Counted from the stretch's first letter, positions 41,468 through 50,008 are shown. The stretch is DNA of 64,000 bases from Phycisphaerales bacterium (GCA_007693785.1 RECY01000024.1:124001-188000); one strand, 5' to 3'. Numbers and translations are program-made. The notes: generated by a model not told the origin, from the letters alone.

Positions 41468-42058
41468 ATGGCGCGGACACCGTCCACCATGCTCGACCTC
41501 GGGACCGAAGCCCCGGATTTTGAACTCGAATGCGCGGCGACGGGCAAGGTCGCCCGCCGGGGGGACTTCGCCGGCAAGCCGCTGCTGGTCATGTTCCTCT
41601 GCAACCACTGCCCGTTCGTGAAGCACGTCGCCGACGAGCTCGCGACGCTGGGGCGGGACTATCAGGGACGCGGCGTCGGCGTGGTCGCGATCAGCAGCAA
41701 CGACGCGGCGAACTACCCGGACGATGCGCCGGCAAAGATGCGCGAGGAGGCCGAGAGCCGCGGGTACACCTTTGCGTACTGCCACGACGAGAGCCAGGGC
41801 GTGGCGAAGGCGTACAAGGCGGCCTGCACGCCGGACTTCTACGTCTTCGACAGCGCGCACAAACTGGTCTATCGAGGGCAACTCGACGACGCCCGCCCGG
41901 GCTCGCCCGAACCGGTGACGGGCAAAGACCTGCGCGCGGCGCTGGACGCCGTGCTGGCGGGGAAGACGCCGAGCGAGGACCAGCGGCCGAGCATCGGGTG
42001 CAATATCAAGTGGAAGAAATCGGGGAATGAGCCGGGGTATTTTTTGAATCCGGCGTGA
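41468..42058 (+). CDS. Thioredoxin-family (redoxin) protein with CNHC motif
   Basis: A 197-residue cytoplasmic thioredoxin-fold protein. The active site C-N-H-C-P-F-V-K-H (Cys45, Cys48) is characteristic of a widespread AhpC/TSA-like group. The G-x-x-A-P-D-F-E-L opening, V-V-A-I-S-S-N-D and C-T-P-D-F-Y-V-F blocks agree. AAAGGAG at 41454-41460 gives an ideal ribosome-binding site. No signal peptide. Substrate unknown. Confidence 0.9.
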   Translation: MARTPSTMLDLGTEAPDFELECAATGKVARRGDFAGKPLLVMFLCNHCPFVKHVADELATLGRDYQGRGVGVVAISSNDAANYPDDAPAKMREEAESRGYTFAYCHDESQGVAKAYKAACTPDFYVFDSAHKLVYRGQLDDARPGSPEPVTGKDLRAALDAVLAGKTPSEDQRPSIGCNIKWKKSGNEPGYFLNPA

Positions 42059-42063
42059 AAGTA

Positions 42064-42087
42064 GTGACAGGCTCAGGCACCTGTCAC
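42064..42087. terminator. Inverted repeat between convergent genes
   Basis: GTGACAGG (42064-42071) and CCTGTCAC (42080-42087) form an 8-bp stem with an 8-nt loop. It starts six bases after the thioredoxin-like gene and includes the stop codon and final codons of yjbQ, so it could terminate both. Confidence 0.5.
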
Positions 42088-42486
42088 GCTGATGACCACG
42101 TGACGTTCGTGCGCACGCTTTCGGTGCTCCCAAAGATAGATCCCCTGCCACGTGCCGAGGGCGAGTTCGGCGTCCATGATGGGGATGGTGAGCGACGTCT
42201 GGGTGAGGATCGCCTTGATGTGGCTCGGCATGTCGTCCGGGCCTTCGCTGGTGTGGGTGTAGAGGGGGTCGTGCTCGGGGACGAGGCGGTTGAGCCAGGC
42301 CTCGAGGTCGCGCCGGGCCGAGGGGTCGGCGTTCTCCTGGATCGTCAGGCTGCACGAGGTGTGGCGGACAAAGATGACGCAGAGCCCCTCCCGCACGCCG
42401 GCGTCGCGGACGACGGCGCGGACGCGATCGGTGATCTCGTGCAGCCCTTGGGCGGGGGTGGGGATGGTGAGTTGGGTTGTGGGCAT
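42073..42486 (-). CDS. YjbQ/UPF0047 family protein
   Basis: A 137-residue member of UPF0047, annotated as secondary thiamine-phosphate synthase from E. coli YjbQ work. Family features: G-L-C-V-I-F-V-R-H-T-S-C-S-L-T-I-Q-E-N, H-T-S-E-G-P-D-D-M-P-S-H-I-K, and L-G-T-W-Q-G-I-Y-L-W-E-H-R. It lies 10 nt downstream of the TlpA-like gene on the same strand. Confidence 0.92.
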   Translation of the reverse strand: MPTTQLTIPTPAQGLHEITDRVRAVVRDAGVREGLCVIFVRHTSCSLTIQENADPSARRDLEAWLNRLVPEHDPLYTHTSEGPDDMPSHIKAILTQTSLTIPIMDAELALGTWQGIYLWEHRKRAHERHVVISVTGA

Positions 42487-42496
42487 GGGGGCGGGT

Positions 42497-43798
42497 TCAG
42501 TCCGCGGCCGCGTGCTTCGGGACGGGGCGCACGATCAGAACCTCGCGCCGCACGGTCTTGGCTTCGAGGCGGAGGCCGAACTGTTCACGGAACGCCTTGG
42601 CGAGTTCTTCGGGCGAATAGCCGCGTTCGATGTCCAACGAGATCTCGAAGCGGCCGACGATGTCGGTGTTGTTCTCGATCGGACTGTCAATCCATCTCCC
42701 CACGGCCGAGGCGAGGGCGTCCATCGTGACGCCGGTCATTGTGATGTTCTCGCCCGAATGCCGGTAGGAGGTTCCCGCGAAATCATTCTCCGCGTCGGGC
42801 TCGCCGAGCTTGTGCCCGGCGGGGTCGAGTGTGAGTGTGTACGCGGGGATGGTGCGTTGCTCGCGCGTGACCTCGGCTCCCACATGCTCTAGAACGATGT
42901 TCTGCAGGATCTCTGAGATGTTGCTCTGGTGTGATTGCGGGGTGTGGCGGACGATGAGGTCGTAGCGTTTTTCATCGTCTTCGCCGAGTTCGCTCAGATC
43001 GAGCTGACCGGGGCCGGTGGAGAACAGCCGTTCGAGCAGCGCCCGCCTCGATGCGCCGATGATGGCCAGATCGTGCCCTCCTGAAGCGGACATGCCGCCG
43101 CCTTTGGTCGGCGATTCTCGGAAGATCACCTGGAAGACGGGGCGTGCCTGGTTCGGCGTATAGGGATCCAGGCCCGGCGAGACGCTTTGCGGGGCTTCGA
43201 GTTCTTGCGTTTGTGCCTTTGCTCCGGCATCGACGGCTGCGGGTGTGGCGATCGGCGTTGCACGCCAGCCGCTCATGTAGCGTTGGATCCGCTCGGCGGT
43301 CAGAAGTCGTGGGCTGGTGATGTCGGCGATGCGGCCGTAGCGATCGACAACCACGGTGTACGGGATATAGCGCACGCCGTAGTCGCGGAGCATGTTGCGC
43401 TCCGTGTTCATCGCGACAATGCCGTGAATCGGGCGTCGCTCAAGAAAACGCTCGACGACGTCTCGACGTTCGTCCGTCACCGCTAAGAAGACGACGTCTT
43501 CATCGGCGAATTGCTCCGTGAGCTCGTTCAGGTGCGGGATCGCTGCGATGCACGGGCCGCACCAGGTGGCCCAGAACTCGAGGATCACGACCTTGCCGCG
43601 GAGGCTTTCCCAGTTGAGGTTTTCAGCGGTCATACCGTCGGGGGCGTTGATGAGGTCCTGCACGCGGAGCTCGGGGGCGAGGCGTCCGACCTCGGCGGCC
43701 GGGGTGTCGTCGCTCGCGAGGGCGGGGGGCGCTGGGAAGGCGAGCAGCGTCGCGGCGAGGATCGCGGCGCACAGCGAGCAGGTGAGGCGACTGGGCAT
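42497..43798 (-). CDS. Exported TlpA-like thioredoxin fused to a DUF3738 (Soli_cterm) domain
   Basis: A 433-residue protein. Residues 1-29 are a signal peptide. A TlpA/ResA-type thioredoxin domain spans about 38-180 with W-A-T-W-C-G-P-C (Cys80, Cys83). The C-terminal part (about 220-430) fits the DUF3738/TIGR03435 domain known from acidobacteria and planctomycetes (L-L-E-R-L-F, Y-D-L-I-V-R, T-Y-T-L-type strand, F-R-E-Q-F-G-L-R-L-E). The domain's role is unknown. AGGAG seven bases upstream supports ATG 43798. It probably performs disulfide reduction in the periplasm (inference). Confidence 0.88.
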   Translation of the reverse strand: MPSRLTCSLCAAILAATLLAFPAPPALASDDTPAAEVGRLAPELRVQDLINAPDGMTAENLNWESLRGKVVILEFWATWCGPCIAAIPHLNELTEQFADEDVVFLAVTDERRDVVERFLERRPIHGIVAMNTERNMLRDYGVRYIPYTVVVDRYGRIADITSPRLLTAERIQRYMSGWRATPIATPAAVDAGAKAQTQELEAPQSVSPGLDPYTPNQARPVFQVIFRESPTKGGGMSASGGHDLAIIGASRRALLERLFSTGPGQLDLSELGEDDEKRYDLIVRHTPQSHQSNISEILQNIVLEHVGAEVTREQRTIPAYTLTLDPAGHKLGEPDAENDFAGTSYRHSGENITMTGVTMDALASAVGRWIDSPIENNTDIVGRFEISLDIERGYSPEELAKAFREQFGLRLEAKTVRREVLIVRPVPKHAAAD

Positions 43799-43986
43799 AT
43801 GTGGGCTCCTGGTCTGCGTCTGGCGCGACGCCCGGCCGACCATCCCGAGCCGCGGCGGCTGCGCCCTTCCGCGGCGCAGCATAACACAGGACGCCCTCAC
43901 GCCGGCGTTCGGTCACCAATCGCGCAAAAATTCTTGTATCGCGCGGGAGGGGCGCACAAACGATGGGTTTTGCCCCCTTCGGGCGC

Positions 43987-43997
43987 GGGGGGGGGGG
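43987..43997 (-). repeat. 11-base C tract directly after the guaA stop
   Basis: On the coding (minus) strand the guaA stop TAG is followed at once by 11 C, then GCGCCC-GAAG-GGGGC and AAAA. This mirrors the arrangement after lpxB. Confidence 0.7.
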
Positions 43998-45587
43998 CTA
44001 TTCCCACTCGATCGTCGCGGGGGGCTTGGAGCTGATGTCGTAGACGACTCGGTTGACGCCGCGGACTTCGTTGATGATGCGGCTCGAGATCGTCGCGAGG
44101 ACGTCGTAGGGGATGCGGGCCCAGTCGGCGGTCATGAAATCCTGTGTTTCCACGGCTCGGACCGCGACGACGTTCTCGTACGTCCGCCCGTCGCCCATGA
44201 CGCCGACGGACTGGACGGGGAGGAGGACGGCGAAGACCTGGCTGGTCTTGCGGTAAAGCTCGGCCGCGATGATTTCTTCGAGGAGGATCTCGTCGCAATC
44301 GCGGAGGATGCGGAGCTTGGGCTCGGTGATCTCGCCGAGGACGCGGACGGCGAGGCCCGGCCCCGGGAAGGGGTGTCGCCAGACGATCTGTTCGGGCACA
44401 CCGAGGACTTCGCCGAGGCGTCGGACTTCGTCTTTGAAGAGGTCTCGGAGGGGCTCGACGAGCTCGAAGGCGAGGTCTTCGGGCAGGCCGCCGACGTTGT
44501 GGTGGAGCTTGATGTTGGCGCTCTTGCCGGCGTGCCCGTGCCCGGACTCGATGACGTCGGGGTAAAGGGTGCCCTGGGCGAGGAACTTCACGTCGCCGTG
44601 GGTCTTGGCGATGTCCGCGGCGGCGTTGTTGAAAACATCGATGAAGCGGTTGCCGATCCGCTTTCGTTTCTCCTGCGGGTCGGTGACGCCGGCGAGGTCG
44701 CGGAGGAAGTCCTCGGCGGCGTCCACCGTGCGGAGGTCGAGCTTGAAGTGATCGCGGAAGGTGGTTTCGACGAGGGCGCGTTCGTTTTTGCGGAGGAGCC
44801 CGTTGTCGACGAAGACGCAGTGGAGTTGGTCGCCGATCGCGTTATGTAAAAGCGCGGCCGCGACGGAGGAATCGACCCCGCCGCTGAGCCCGCAGATGAC
44901 GTGCCCGTCGCCGACCTGTTCGCGGACGCGCTCGGTGGCGGTCTCGGCGAAGCTGGACATCTTCCACCCGCCGTCGCACTTGCAGACCTCGTAGAGGAAG
45001 CTGCTGAGGATATCGACGCCGTGGGGCGTGTGGGTGACCTCGGGATGGAACTGGACGCCGAGGAAGTTGTGCCCGGGCTCGCCGGGGGCGGCGGTGGATC
45101 GGACGGCGGCATAGCCGCAGGTCGGCGTCGTCGCGAGGACCTGGAGCTGGGCGGCGGCGAGGTCGGCGATCTGGTCGCCGTGGCTCATCCAGACGGTGGT
45201 GCGTTTCGGGACTGCGTGGAAAAGCCCGTGGGCCTGGTCTTCGAGGACCTGGAGGTTGGCGCGCCCGAACTCGCGGTGGCTCGCCTGGCTGACGGCCGCG
45301 CCGAGGGTCTTGCACGCGAGCTGCATGCCGTAGCAGATGCCGAGGATGGGGATGCCCAGGTTGAAGATCTCGGGGTCGCACCGGGGTGCGTCCTCGGCGT
45401 AGACGCTCGCGGGCCCGCCGGAGAGGATGATGCCGCGTGGCTTCATCGCGGCGATTTCAGCGGCTGGGGTCGCGGGGTCGATGAGCAGGCTGAAGACGCC
45501 GGCGTCGCGGACGCGCCGGGCGATGAGCTGAGCCGTCTGCGAGCCGAAGTCCAGGATCGGCACGACCTCGTCGTGGGGGAGTTCCAT
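43998..45587 (-). CDS. guaA: GMP synthase (glutamine-hydrolysing)
   Basis: Converts XMP to GMP using glutamine and ATP. The 529 residues show the full two-domain enzyme: class I amidotransferase with Cys85 in G-I-C-Y-G-M-Q and H-P-E in the F-H-P-E-V-T-H block, then the ATP pyrophosphatase loop L-S-G-G-V-D-S-S and the C-terminal dimerisation domain ending in P-P-A-T-I-E-W-E, the invariant GuaA terminus. TACACT lies 5 nt before the ATG with no Shine-Dalgarno. Confidence 0.97.
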   Translation of the reverse strand: MELPHDEVVPILDFGSQTAQLIARRVRDAGVFSLLIDPATPAAEIAAMKPRGIILSGGPASVYAEDAPRCDPEIFNLGIPILGICYGMQLACKTLGAAVSQASHREFGRANLQVLEDQAHGLFHAVPKRTTVWMSHGDQIADLAAAQLQVLATTPTCGYAAVRSTAAPGEPGHNFLGVQFHPEVTHTPHGVDILSSFLYEVCKCDGGWKMSSFAETATERVREQVGDGHVICGLSGGVDSSVAAALLHNAIGDQLHCVFVDNGLLRKNERALVETTFRDHFKLDLRTVDAAEDFLRDLAGVTDPQEKRKRIGNRFIDVFNNAAADIAKTHGDVKFLAQGTLYPDVIESGHGHAGKSANIKLHHNVGGLPEDLAFELVEPLRDLFKDEVRRLGEVLGVPEQIVWRHPFPGPGLAVRVLGEITEPKLRILRDCDEILLEEIIAAELYRKTSQVFAVLLPVQSVGVMGDGRTYENVVAVRAVETQDFMTADWARIPYDVLATISSRIINEVRGVNRVVYDISSKPPATIEWE

Positions 45588-45592
45588 ATCGG

Positions 45593-45598
45593 AGTGTA
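45593..45598 (-). promoter_or_regulatory. Possible -10 hexamer TACACT before guaA
   Basis: The minus-strand TACACT is 5 nt before the guaA ATG at 45587. Confidence 0.35.
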
Positions 45599-45754
45599 CC
45601 TCGTGGCGTGCGGGGTTCCGGCGCTCGCCGGGGGCGGCGGGGCGCGGGGTTCAAGGGGGGGATGGAAGGTGGGCCGGGGGCGTGGGTCCAGTCGTCCGGT
45701 GGTGTGTTCGGGCGTGCGAGCACCCGGGACGATGCCCGGGGGTGGGGCGAGCCG

Positions 45755-45760
45755 TAGGAT
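45755..45760 (+). promoter_or_regulatory. Possible -10 hexamer TAGGAT
   Basis: TAGGAT lies 7 nt before GTG 45768 and 10 nt before ATG 45771 of the HEAT lipoprotein gene, the first gene of the rsb-mlaE operon. Confidence 0.35.
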
Positions 45761-45770
45761 TCGTCCTGTG

Positions 45771-46133
45771 ATGCGGATCGTGGTCTTGATGTTGCTGGCG
45801 GTTTGGCTCGGCGTGCCGACGGGGTGCGGCGCGCGGGTGCGTCCGGCGTTTGAGTCGCCGGATCCTTCTTCGCGACTGGCGGCGATGGTTCAGGCGGCCG
45901 ATCGCGGGGACCAGCGGGCCGTGCCGAGGCTGATCGAGGCCCTGGACAGCGACGACCCGGCGGTGCGTCTGGTCGCGATCGCGGCGTTGGATCGTCTGAC
46001 GGGTCAGACGCACGGGTACGCGGCTTACGCGCCCGAACGCGAGCGACAGGCCGCGGTGGACCGATGGGTGGCGTGGCACGCCGGCTCGGACGCGACGAGC
46101 GCAGGGCGGCCCGAAGCGGAGGACCCCCGATGA
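45771..46133 (+). CDS. Small HEAT-repeat lipoprotein
   Basis: A 120-residue predicted lipoprotein: a short hydrophobic signal (M-R-I-V-V-L-M-L-L) ends near P-T-G-C, a weak lipobox. One HEAT/PBS-type repeat is visible (A-V-P-R-L-I-E-A-L-D-S-D-D-P-A-V-R-L-V-A), then W-V-A-W-H-A-G. GTG at 45768 is an alternative start. It overlaps the RsbW-like gene by ATGA and heads the operon. Confidence 0.7.
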   Translation: MRIVVLMLLAVWLGVPTGCGARVRPAFESPDPSSRLAAMVQAADRGDQRAVPRLIEALDSDDPAVRLVAIAALDRLTGQTHGYAAYAPERERQAAVDRWVAWHAGSDATSAGRPEAEDPR

Positions 46134-46624
46134 TCCGCCCCGAGACCGAGCCCGAACTCCGCCTGGAGCTGCGCAGCAACCCGCTGTATCTGAGCGGGGC
46201 GCGCGAGCTGATCAGCTCCCTCGCCAAGCGGCTGGGGTTCGACGATATCTCGTGCTGCCAGATCGCGCTGGCGGTCGACGAGGCGCTGAGCAACATCATC
46301 CGGCACGGGTACGACCGGCGACCGGACGGGCGGATCTGGGTGAGCCTCTGGCCGCGTGTGGGGGGCGACGGGCGTCGGAGCGATGACCGCACGCCGGCCG
46401 CGCTGACACTGGTCATCGAAGACGAGGCGAAGCAGGTCGATCCCGAGCAGATCAAAGGGCGTGAGCTGGAGAACGTCCGCCCCGGCGGGCTGGGCGTCCA
46501 CATCATGCGCGAGATCATGGACGAGGTCCGCTTCGAGAAACGCGACGGCGTCGGGATGCGTTTGACGATGCACAAGACGGCTTCGGGCCCCGGAGCGACC
46601 CAAGGGTGCGGCGGGTGCGGGTGA
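46130..46624 (+). CDS. RsbW/SpoIIAB-like anti-sigma factor (HATPase)
   Basis: A 164-residue GHKL-fold protein. The N box is A-L-A-V-D-E-A-L-S-N-I-I-R-H-G-Y and the lid/G2 region is G-G-L-G-V-H-I-M-R-E-I-M-D, as in anti-sigma kinases. The G1 box reads I-E-D-E-A-K-Q-V-D-P, lacking the glycines of the usual D-x-G-x-G-F, so ATP binding may be altered. Such proteins hold a sigma factor or other partner and phosphorylate a STAS antagonist; the STAS gene follows 60 nt later. A cysteine/glycine-rich tail ends the chain. GGAGG seven bases upstream. Confidence 0.87.
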   Translation: MIRPETEPELRLELRSNPLYLSGARELISSLAKRLGFDDISCCQIALAVDEALSNIIRHGYDRRPDGRIWVSLWPRVGGDGRRSDDRTPAALTLVIEDEAKQVDPEQIKGRELENVRPGGLGVHIMREIMDEVRFEKRDGVGMRLTMHKTASGPGATQGCGGCG

Positions 46625-46684
46625 GCGTGGCGGACGATCGCCCCGCGGTGAGCAGGACGCGAACGGAGAGAGAGAGGCCAGTCG

Positions 46685-47011
46685 GTGGAAGTGCAGTCAG
46701 AACGTACCGGTGAAACCGCGGTCATTCGCCCGCTCGGCGACGTGGACATGTCGGGCTCGCCCGAGCTGCGCGCCTCGATCCGAGCGGCGCAGAACGAAGG
46801 CCCGCGACGGGTCGTGGTGGACCTGGCGGAAGTCGCGTACATGGACAGCTCCGGGCTCGCGACGCTCGTCGAGGCGATGAAGAACGCCAAGGCCAGCGGC
46901 TCGGAACTGATCCTCGCCTCCATGGGCGAGAAGGTCCGCGCGATTTTCGAGATCGCGCGTCTGGACGCGTATTTTCGCATCGTGGGTTCGGTGGATGAGG
47001 TCGCCGGGTGA
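46685..47011 (+). CDS. STAS-domain protein (RsbV/SpoIIAA-like; MlaB also possible)
   Basis: A 108-residue single STAS domain. The phosphorylation loop Y-M-D-S-S-G-L-A-T-L carries the expected Ser55, preceded by V-V-V-D-L-A-E-V, and G-D-V-D-M-S near the N-terminus is typical of anti-sigma antagonists. The RsbW-like gene is directly upstream, giving the classic antagonist/kinase pair. Equally notable, mlaE follows 39 nt downstream, and MlaB of E. coli is also a small STAS protein. The conserved phospho-serine favours RsbV. GTG start. Confidence 0.88.
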   Translation: MEVQSERTGETAVIRPLGDVDMSGSPELRASIRAAQNEGPRRVVVDLAEVAYMDSSGLATLVEAMKNAKASGSELILASMGEKVRAIFEIARLDAYFRIVGSVDEVAG

Positions 47012-47050
47012 GGCGTTCCGCGCCCGACGGGCGGGCGAAAGGGGGGCGAC

Positions 47051-47887
47051 GTGGCCGATGACCAGCCGGACCGCCTCCCGGCGCTGCTGACGCCCCTGCA
47101 CTTTGTCGGCGCCCGCGCGCGGGGCCTGGCGGAGCACGTCGGCAGCCTGTTCGGGCTCCTGCTCGAGGCCGCCCGCTGGATGCTCCGCTCCTGCGGGCCG
47201 CGGCGCGTCCGGATCGGGCGGGCGGCGATCGCGAGCCAGATGGTCCGCGTCGGCGTGCGCTCGATCTTCATCGTCTGCCTGGTGTCGTCGGCTGTGGGGC
47301 TGATCCTGGCGCTCCAACTCGCCCCGCCGCTGGACGAGTTCGGGTCCAAGGAACTCGTCGCGAACATCATCGCGGTCGCGGTGCTGCGCGAGCTGGGGCC
47401 CTTGATCGGGGCGATCGTGCTAACGGGCTTCGCCGGCGCGGCGATCGCGGCCGAGATCGGGACGATGGTGGTGAGCGAGGAGATCGAGGCGCTCGAGGCG
47501 CACGCGCTCAACCCGGTGCGGTTTTTGGTGGTGCCGCGGGTCGTGGCGACTGTCCTGAGCATGACGGCGCTGGCGGTGTTCAGCTCGGTCGTCGCGGTTC
47601 TGGCGGCGCTGACGATCTCGGTGATCGCGCTCGAGATCCCGGTTTCGGTCTACATCGAGAACACGCTCACGCAGGCGAAGATGGTCGACTTTCTGACCGG
47701 TGTCGCCAAGGGGGGCGTGTTCGGCCTGCTGATCGGGGTCATCGCCTGCGGGAACGGGCTGAAAGTCACCGGCGGGGCGGCCGGCGTCGGGCGGGCGACC
47801 ACGCAGACGGTTGTGCAATGCATCGTGGCGATCATCATGGCCGACCTGGCCTTCACGGCGATCTTCTACGCCCTCCGACTGTTCTGA
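47051..47887 (+). CDS. MlaE-like permease of an MCE lipid transporter
   Basis: Inner-membrane permease for phospholipid traffic. The 278 residues show the MlaE pattern: G-V-R-S-I-F-I-V, a central L-R-E-L-G-P-L-I-G-A-I-V-L-T-G-F-A-G-A-A-I-A-A-E-I-G block (family hallmark), E-E-I-E-A-L-E-A-H, N-P-V-R-F-L-V-V-P-R, and about five helices. Its ATPase and MCE partners are probably the genes at 37493-39357, which is an inference from family logic. Confidence 0.92.
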   Translation: MADDQPDRLPALLTPLHFVGARARGLAEHVGSLFGLLLEAARWMLRSCGPRRVRIGRAAIASQMVRVGVRSIFIVCLVSSAVGLILALQLAPPLDEFGSKELVANIIAVAVLRELGPLIGAIVLTGFAGAAIAAEIGTMVVSEEIEALEAHALNPVRFLVVPRVVATVLSMTALAVFSSVVAVLAALTISVIALEIPVSVYIENTLTQAKMVDFLTGVAKGGVFGLLIGVIACGNGLKVTGGAAGVGRATTQTVVQCIVAIIMADLAFTAIFYALRLF

Positions 47888-47916
47888 ACGCCCGCCCCCG
47901 GCGTTTGTGCGCTCGC

Positions 47917-48915
47917 TCAGCGTCGGAAGCCGAGCGGCTGATCGACGAGGCTGTACGCCTCGCGGAGCAGGGTCATCCCGACGAATCCCGCCGAGGCGAG
48001 GGCGAGCAGGACCAGCCCGCCACCGGCGTGCCCGATCGCGAACAGCCACGCGGCGGCGTAGAGCGTCAGCCAGAGCGAGCCGTAGCGCCAGACCTTGTCC
48101 GCCGCCCGCGTCCCCGGCCCGAGCAGGCGGGTTTTCCGCCAGGCGACGAGCACGAAGAGCGCCGCAAGGGCCGCGATCCAGACCGCCGCACTGATCGGCA
48201 CGCGTGCGGGCCAGCCCATCGCGCCGCTCTCGACGCGCGACGCGCCGAGCCAGAGCAGCACACCCGACCAGAGCGCCCACCCGGCAACGCCCGCGACCCA
48301 GCCCCGTCGGGTGAGGCGTGGCACCTTGCGCCCGAGCGTGTGAGCCGCACAGGCGACCGCGAGAGCGTGCGTCATCACGAGCCAGACGGGCCAGAGAAAA
48401 CGGAGCCCGACATGGGGCGCGAGCATGTGTCCCGCGTAGATCAGCCCGAGCAGCACCAGCCCGAAGCCGGGCACGAACCGCCCGGCGGCGTTGAAGATCA
48501 GCAGCGCCGCCGCGACCAGACAGGTCAGGATGACCGCCGACGTCCCGAACACGCTCGCGCCGAGCACCGCGATGAGCAGGGCGATCGTGACGACGGCGAC
48601 GCTGGCGTCGACCGAGACGCCGCCGGAGGGGAGCGGGCGGTCGGGGCTGATGGTCCGGTCGCGTTTGAGGTCCAGGACGTCGTTGAGCGCGGCGCCATAG
48701 GCGAACAGGGCGACGGACCCGACGGCCGACGCCAAGAGCAGGAGCGGGAGGGGGAGAGCCAGGATCGGGGCGTCCGGGTGGACGGCCCGGATCGCGTCTC
48801 CCTCGATCGCGCGGCTCCACAGGATGACGAACCAGACGTTGCCCACCACGCCGAACGCGGTGGTCACGCGCGTGAGCTTCACCAGGGGCACGGCCTGTCC
48901 GAGGAGGCGATCCAC
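47917..48915 (-). CDS. UbiA-like prenyltransferase family membrane protein
   Basis: A 332-residue polytopic protein with about eight to nine helices. The first Asp-rich motif is present as N-D-V-L-D-L-K-R-D-R (the N-D-x-x-D Mg-pyrophosphate site). The second Asp motif of active UbiA enzymes is not seen; the equivalent loop reads L-G-R-K-V-P-R-L. It may use a different acceptor or be a divergent, possibly inactive member. It starts with GTG, divergent from ribH. Confidence 0.75.
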   Translation of the reverse strand: MDRLLGQAVPLVKLTRVTTAFGVVGNVWFVILWSRAIEGDAIRAVHPDAPILALPLPLLLLASAVGSVALFAYGAALNDVLDLKRDRTISPDRPLPSGGVSVDASVAVVTIALLIAVLGASVFGTSAVILTCLVAAALLIFNAAGRFVPGFGLVLLGLIYAGHMLAPHVGLRFLWPVWLVMTHALAVACAAHTLGRKVPRLTRRGWVAGVAGWALWSGVLLWLGASRVESGAMGWPARVPISAAVWIAALAALFVLVAWRKTRLLGPGTRAADKVWRYGSLWLTLYAAAWLFAIGHAGGGLVLLALASAGFVGMTLLREAYSLVDQPLGFRR

Positions 48916-48964
48916 GGGCGGATCGTACGGGCGGGCGGACGCCCGACGCCTACGATCGGGCCGA
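48916..48964. promoter_or_regulatory. 49-bp divergent promoter region ubiA-like/ribH
   Basis: TACGAT occurs on both strands: minus strand 48927-48922, 6 nt from the GTG of the UbiA-like gene; plus strand 48951-48956, 8 nt from the ribH ATG. Identical hexamers at matching offsets suggest a shared promoter type. Confidence 0.45.
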
Positions 48965-49510
48965 ATGTCAAGCGATGCACAGGTGCCACAACTCGCGATC
49001 GTCCTGAGCCGCTACAACGCGTCGATCACCGACGCCCTGCTGGAAGGGGCGCGGGCCGCCTATGCCTCGGCCGGGGGAGCCCCCGCGTCGCTCGCGGTGC
49101 TGCCCGCGCCGGGGACGTACGAGCTCCCGATCGTCGCTCTGGCGGCGGCCGAGAGCGGGCTGTTCCAGGGCGTCGTCGCGCTCGGGTGCGTCATCCGGGG
49201 GGAGACGGATCACGACAAGTACATCAGCCAGAGCGTGGCCGACGGGCTGATGCGGGCCTCGCTGGAAACCGGTGTGCCGATCGCGTTCGGCGTGCTGACG
49301 GTCCACGACGCGTCGCAGGCGCAGGCCCGGGCGGGCGGGGTGCACGGGAACAAGGGCGCGGAAGCGGTGGAAGCCGTACTGGACACGCTGCGGACGCTGG
49401 ACGCGCTCGACGCGGCTGCGGAGGGCGGGGACGCGTCGTCGCTGGACGATCTCGGGCGTCGCGCCCACGACAAAGCGGCGTCGTCCGGCCCCGCCGAGGC
49501 GGGGCGCTGA
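48965..49510 (+). CDS. ribH: 6,7-dimethyl-8-ribityllumazine synthase
   Basis: Penultimate riboflavin enzyme. The core has R-Y-N near residue 17, V-P-G-T-Y-E-L-P-like P-A-P-G-T-Y-E-L-P, the catalytic loop G-E-T-D-H-D-K-Y with His83, and F-G-V-L-T then G-N-K-G-A-E-A. At 181 residues it has an extra polar tail of about 25. It overlaps nusB by TGATG, the common ribH-nusB linkage. No FMN riboswitch is seen upstream. Confidence 0.95.
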   Translation: MSSDAQVPQLAIVLSRYNASITDALLEGARAAYASAGGAPASLAVLPAPGTYELPIVALAAAESGLFQGVVALGCVIRGETDHDKYISQSVADGLMRASLETGVPIAFGVLTVHDASQAQARAGGVHGNKGAEAVEAVLDTLRTLDALDAAAEGGDASSLDDLGRRAHDKAASSGPAEAGR

Positions 49511-50004
49511 TGGCCGGAGTGAAGGACATCCGTCGTTTGGCGTTCCAGACGCTCTATCAACTCGACGCCCGTCACGGCGACGAGTCGGGCGTGGTGCGTG
49601 ATTCGCTGGAAGGGGCCGAGGGGTTCACGAGCGGGGAGCGGGCCAAGGCGTTCGAGATGGCCGAGGCCGCCTACGCCCGGCGGAAGGACGCAGACCGCGA
49701 GCTGGAAGCGATCGCCCCCGACTGGCCCCCGTCGCGTCAGGCGGCGGTGGACCGCTCGATCCTGCGTCTGGCGTGGCACGAGATGACCGGCGGGAAGACG
49801 CCGCCCAAGGTGGTCATCAATGAAGCCATTGAACTCGCGAAGACCTTCAGCACCGACAAGAGCCCGGCGTTCATCAACGGCGTGCTCGACAAGCTCTTCA
49901 AGCGTCTGCCGACGACCATTCAGTCGGCGGACGCGAACGAGCCGGCGATCGCCCCGGCCCCCGCTGCGCCCTTGCCGCCGACGGTCTCCGAGGGGGAGGG
50001 CTGA
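49510..50004 (+). CDS. nusB: Transcription antitermination factor NusB
   Basis: RNA-binding partner of NusE in rRNA antitermination. The 164 residues are helical with the opening R-R-L-A-F-Q-T-L-Y-Q-L-D-A, the D-R-S-I-L-R-L-A-W-H-E-M block and V-V-I-N-E-A-I-E-L-A-K-T-F, ending F-I-N-G-V-L-D-K-L. A Pro/Ala-rich tail of about 28 residues follows. The ATG overlaps the ribH stop. Confidence 0.95.
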   Translation: MAGVKDIRRLAFQTLYQLDARHGDESGVVRDSLEGAEGFTSGERAKAFEMAEAAYARRKDADRELEAIAPDWPPSRQAAVDRSILRLAWHEMTGGKTPPKVVINEAIELAKTFSTDKSPAFINGVLDKLFKRLPTTIQSADANEPAIAPAPAAPLPPTVSEGEG

Positions 50005-50008
50005 GCGC

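Noticed and set aside
45457-47562. 701-residue minus-strand open frame
   Set aside because: Runs antisense across the HEAT, RsbW-like, STAS and mlaE genes, all supported by motifs and ribosome-binding sites.
48916-48964. FMN riboswitch before ribH
   Set aside because: Only 49 bp separate the divergent genes, which cannot hold an FMN aptamer.
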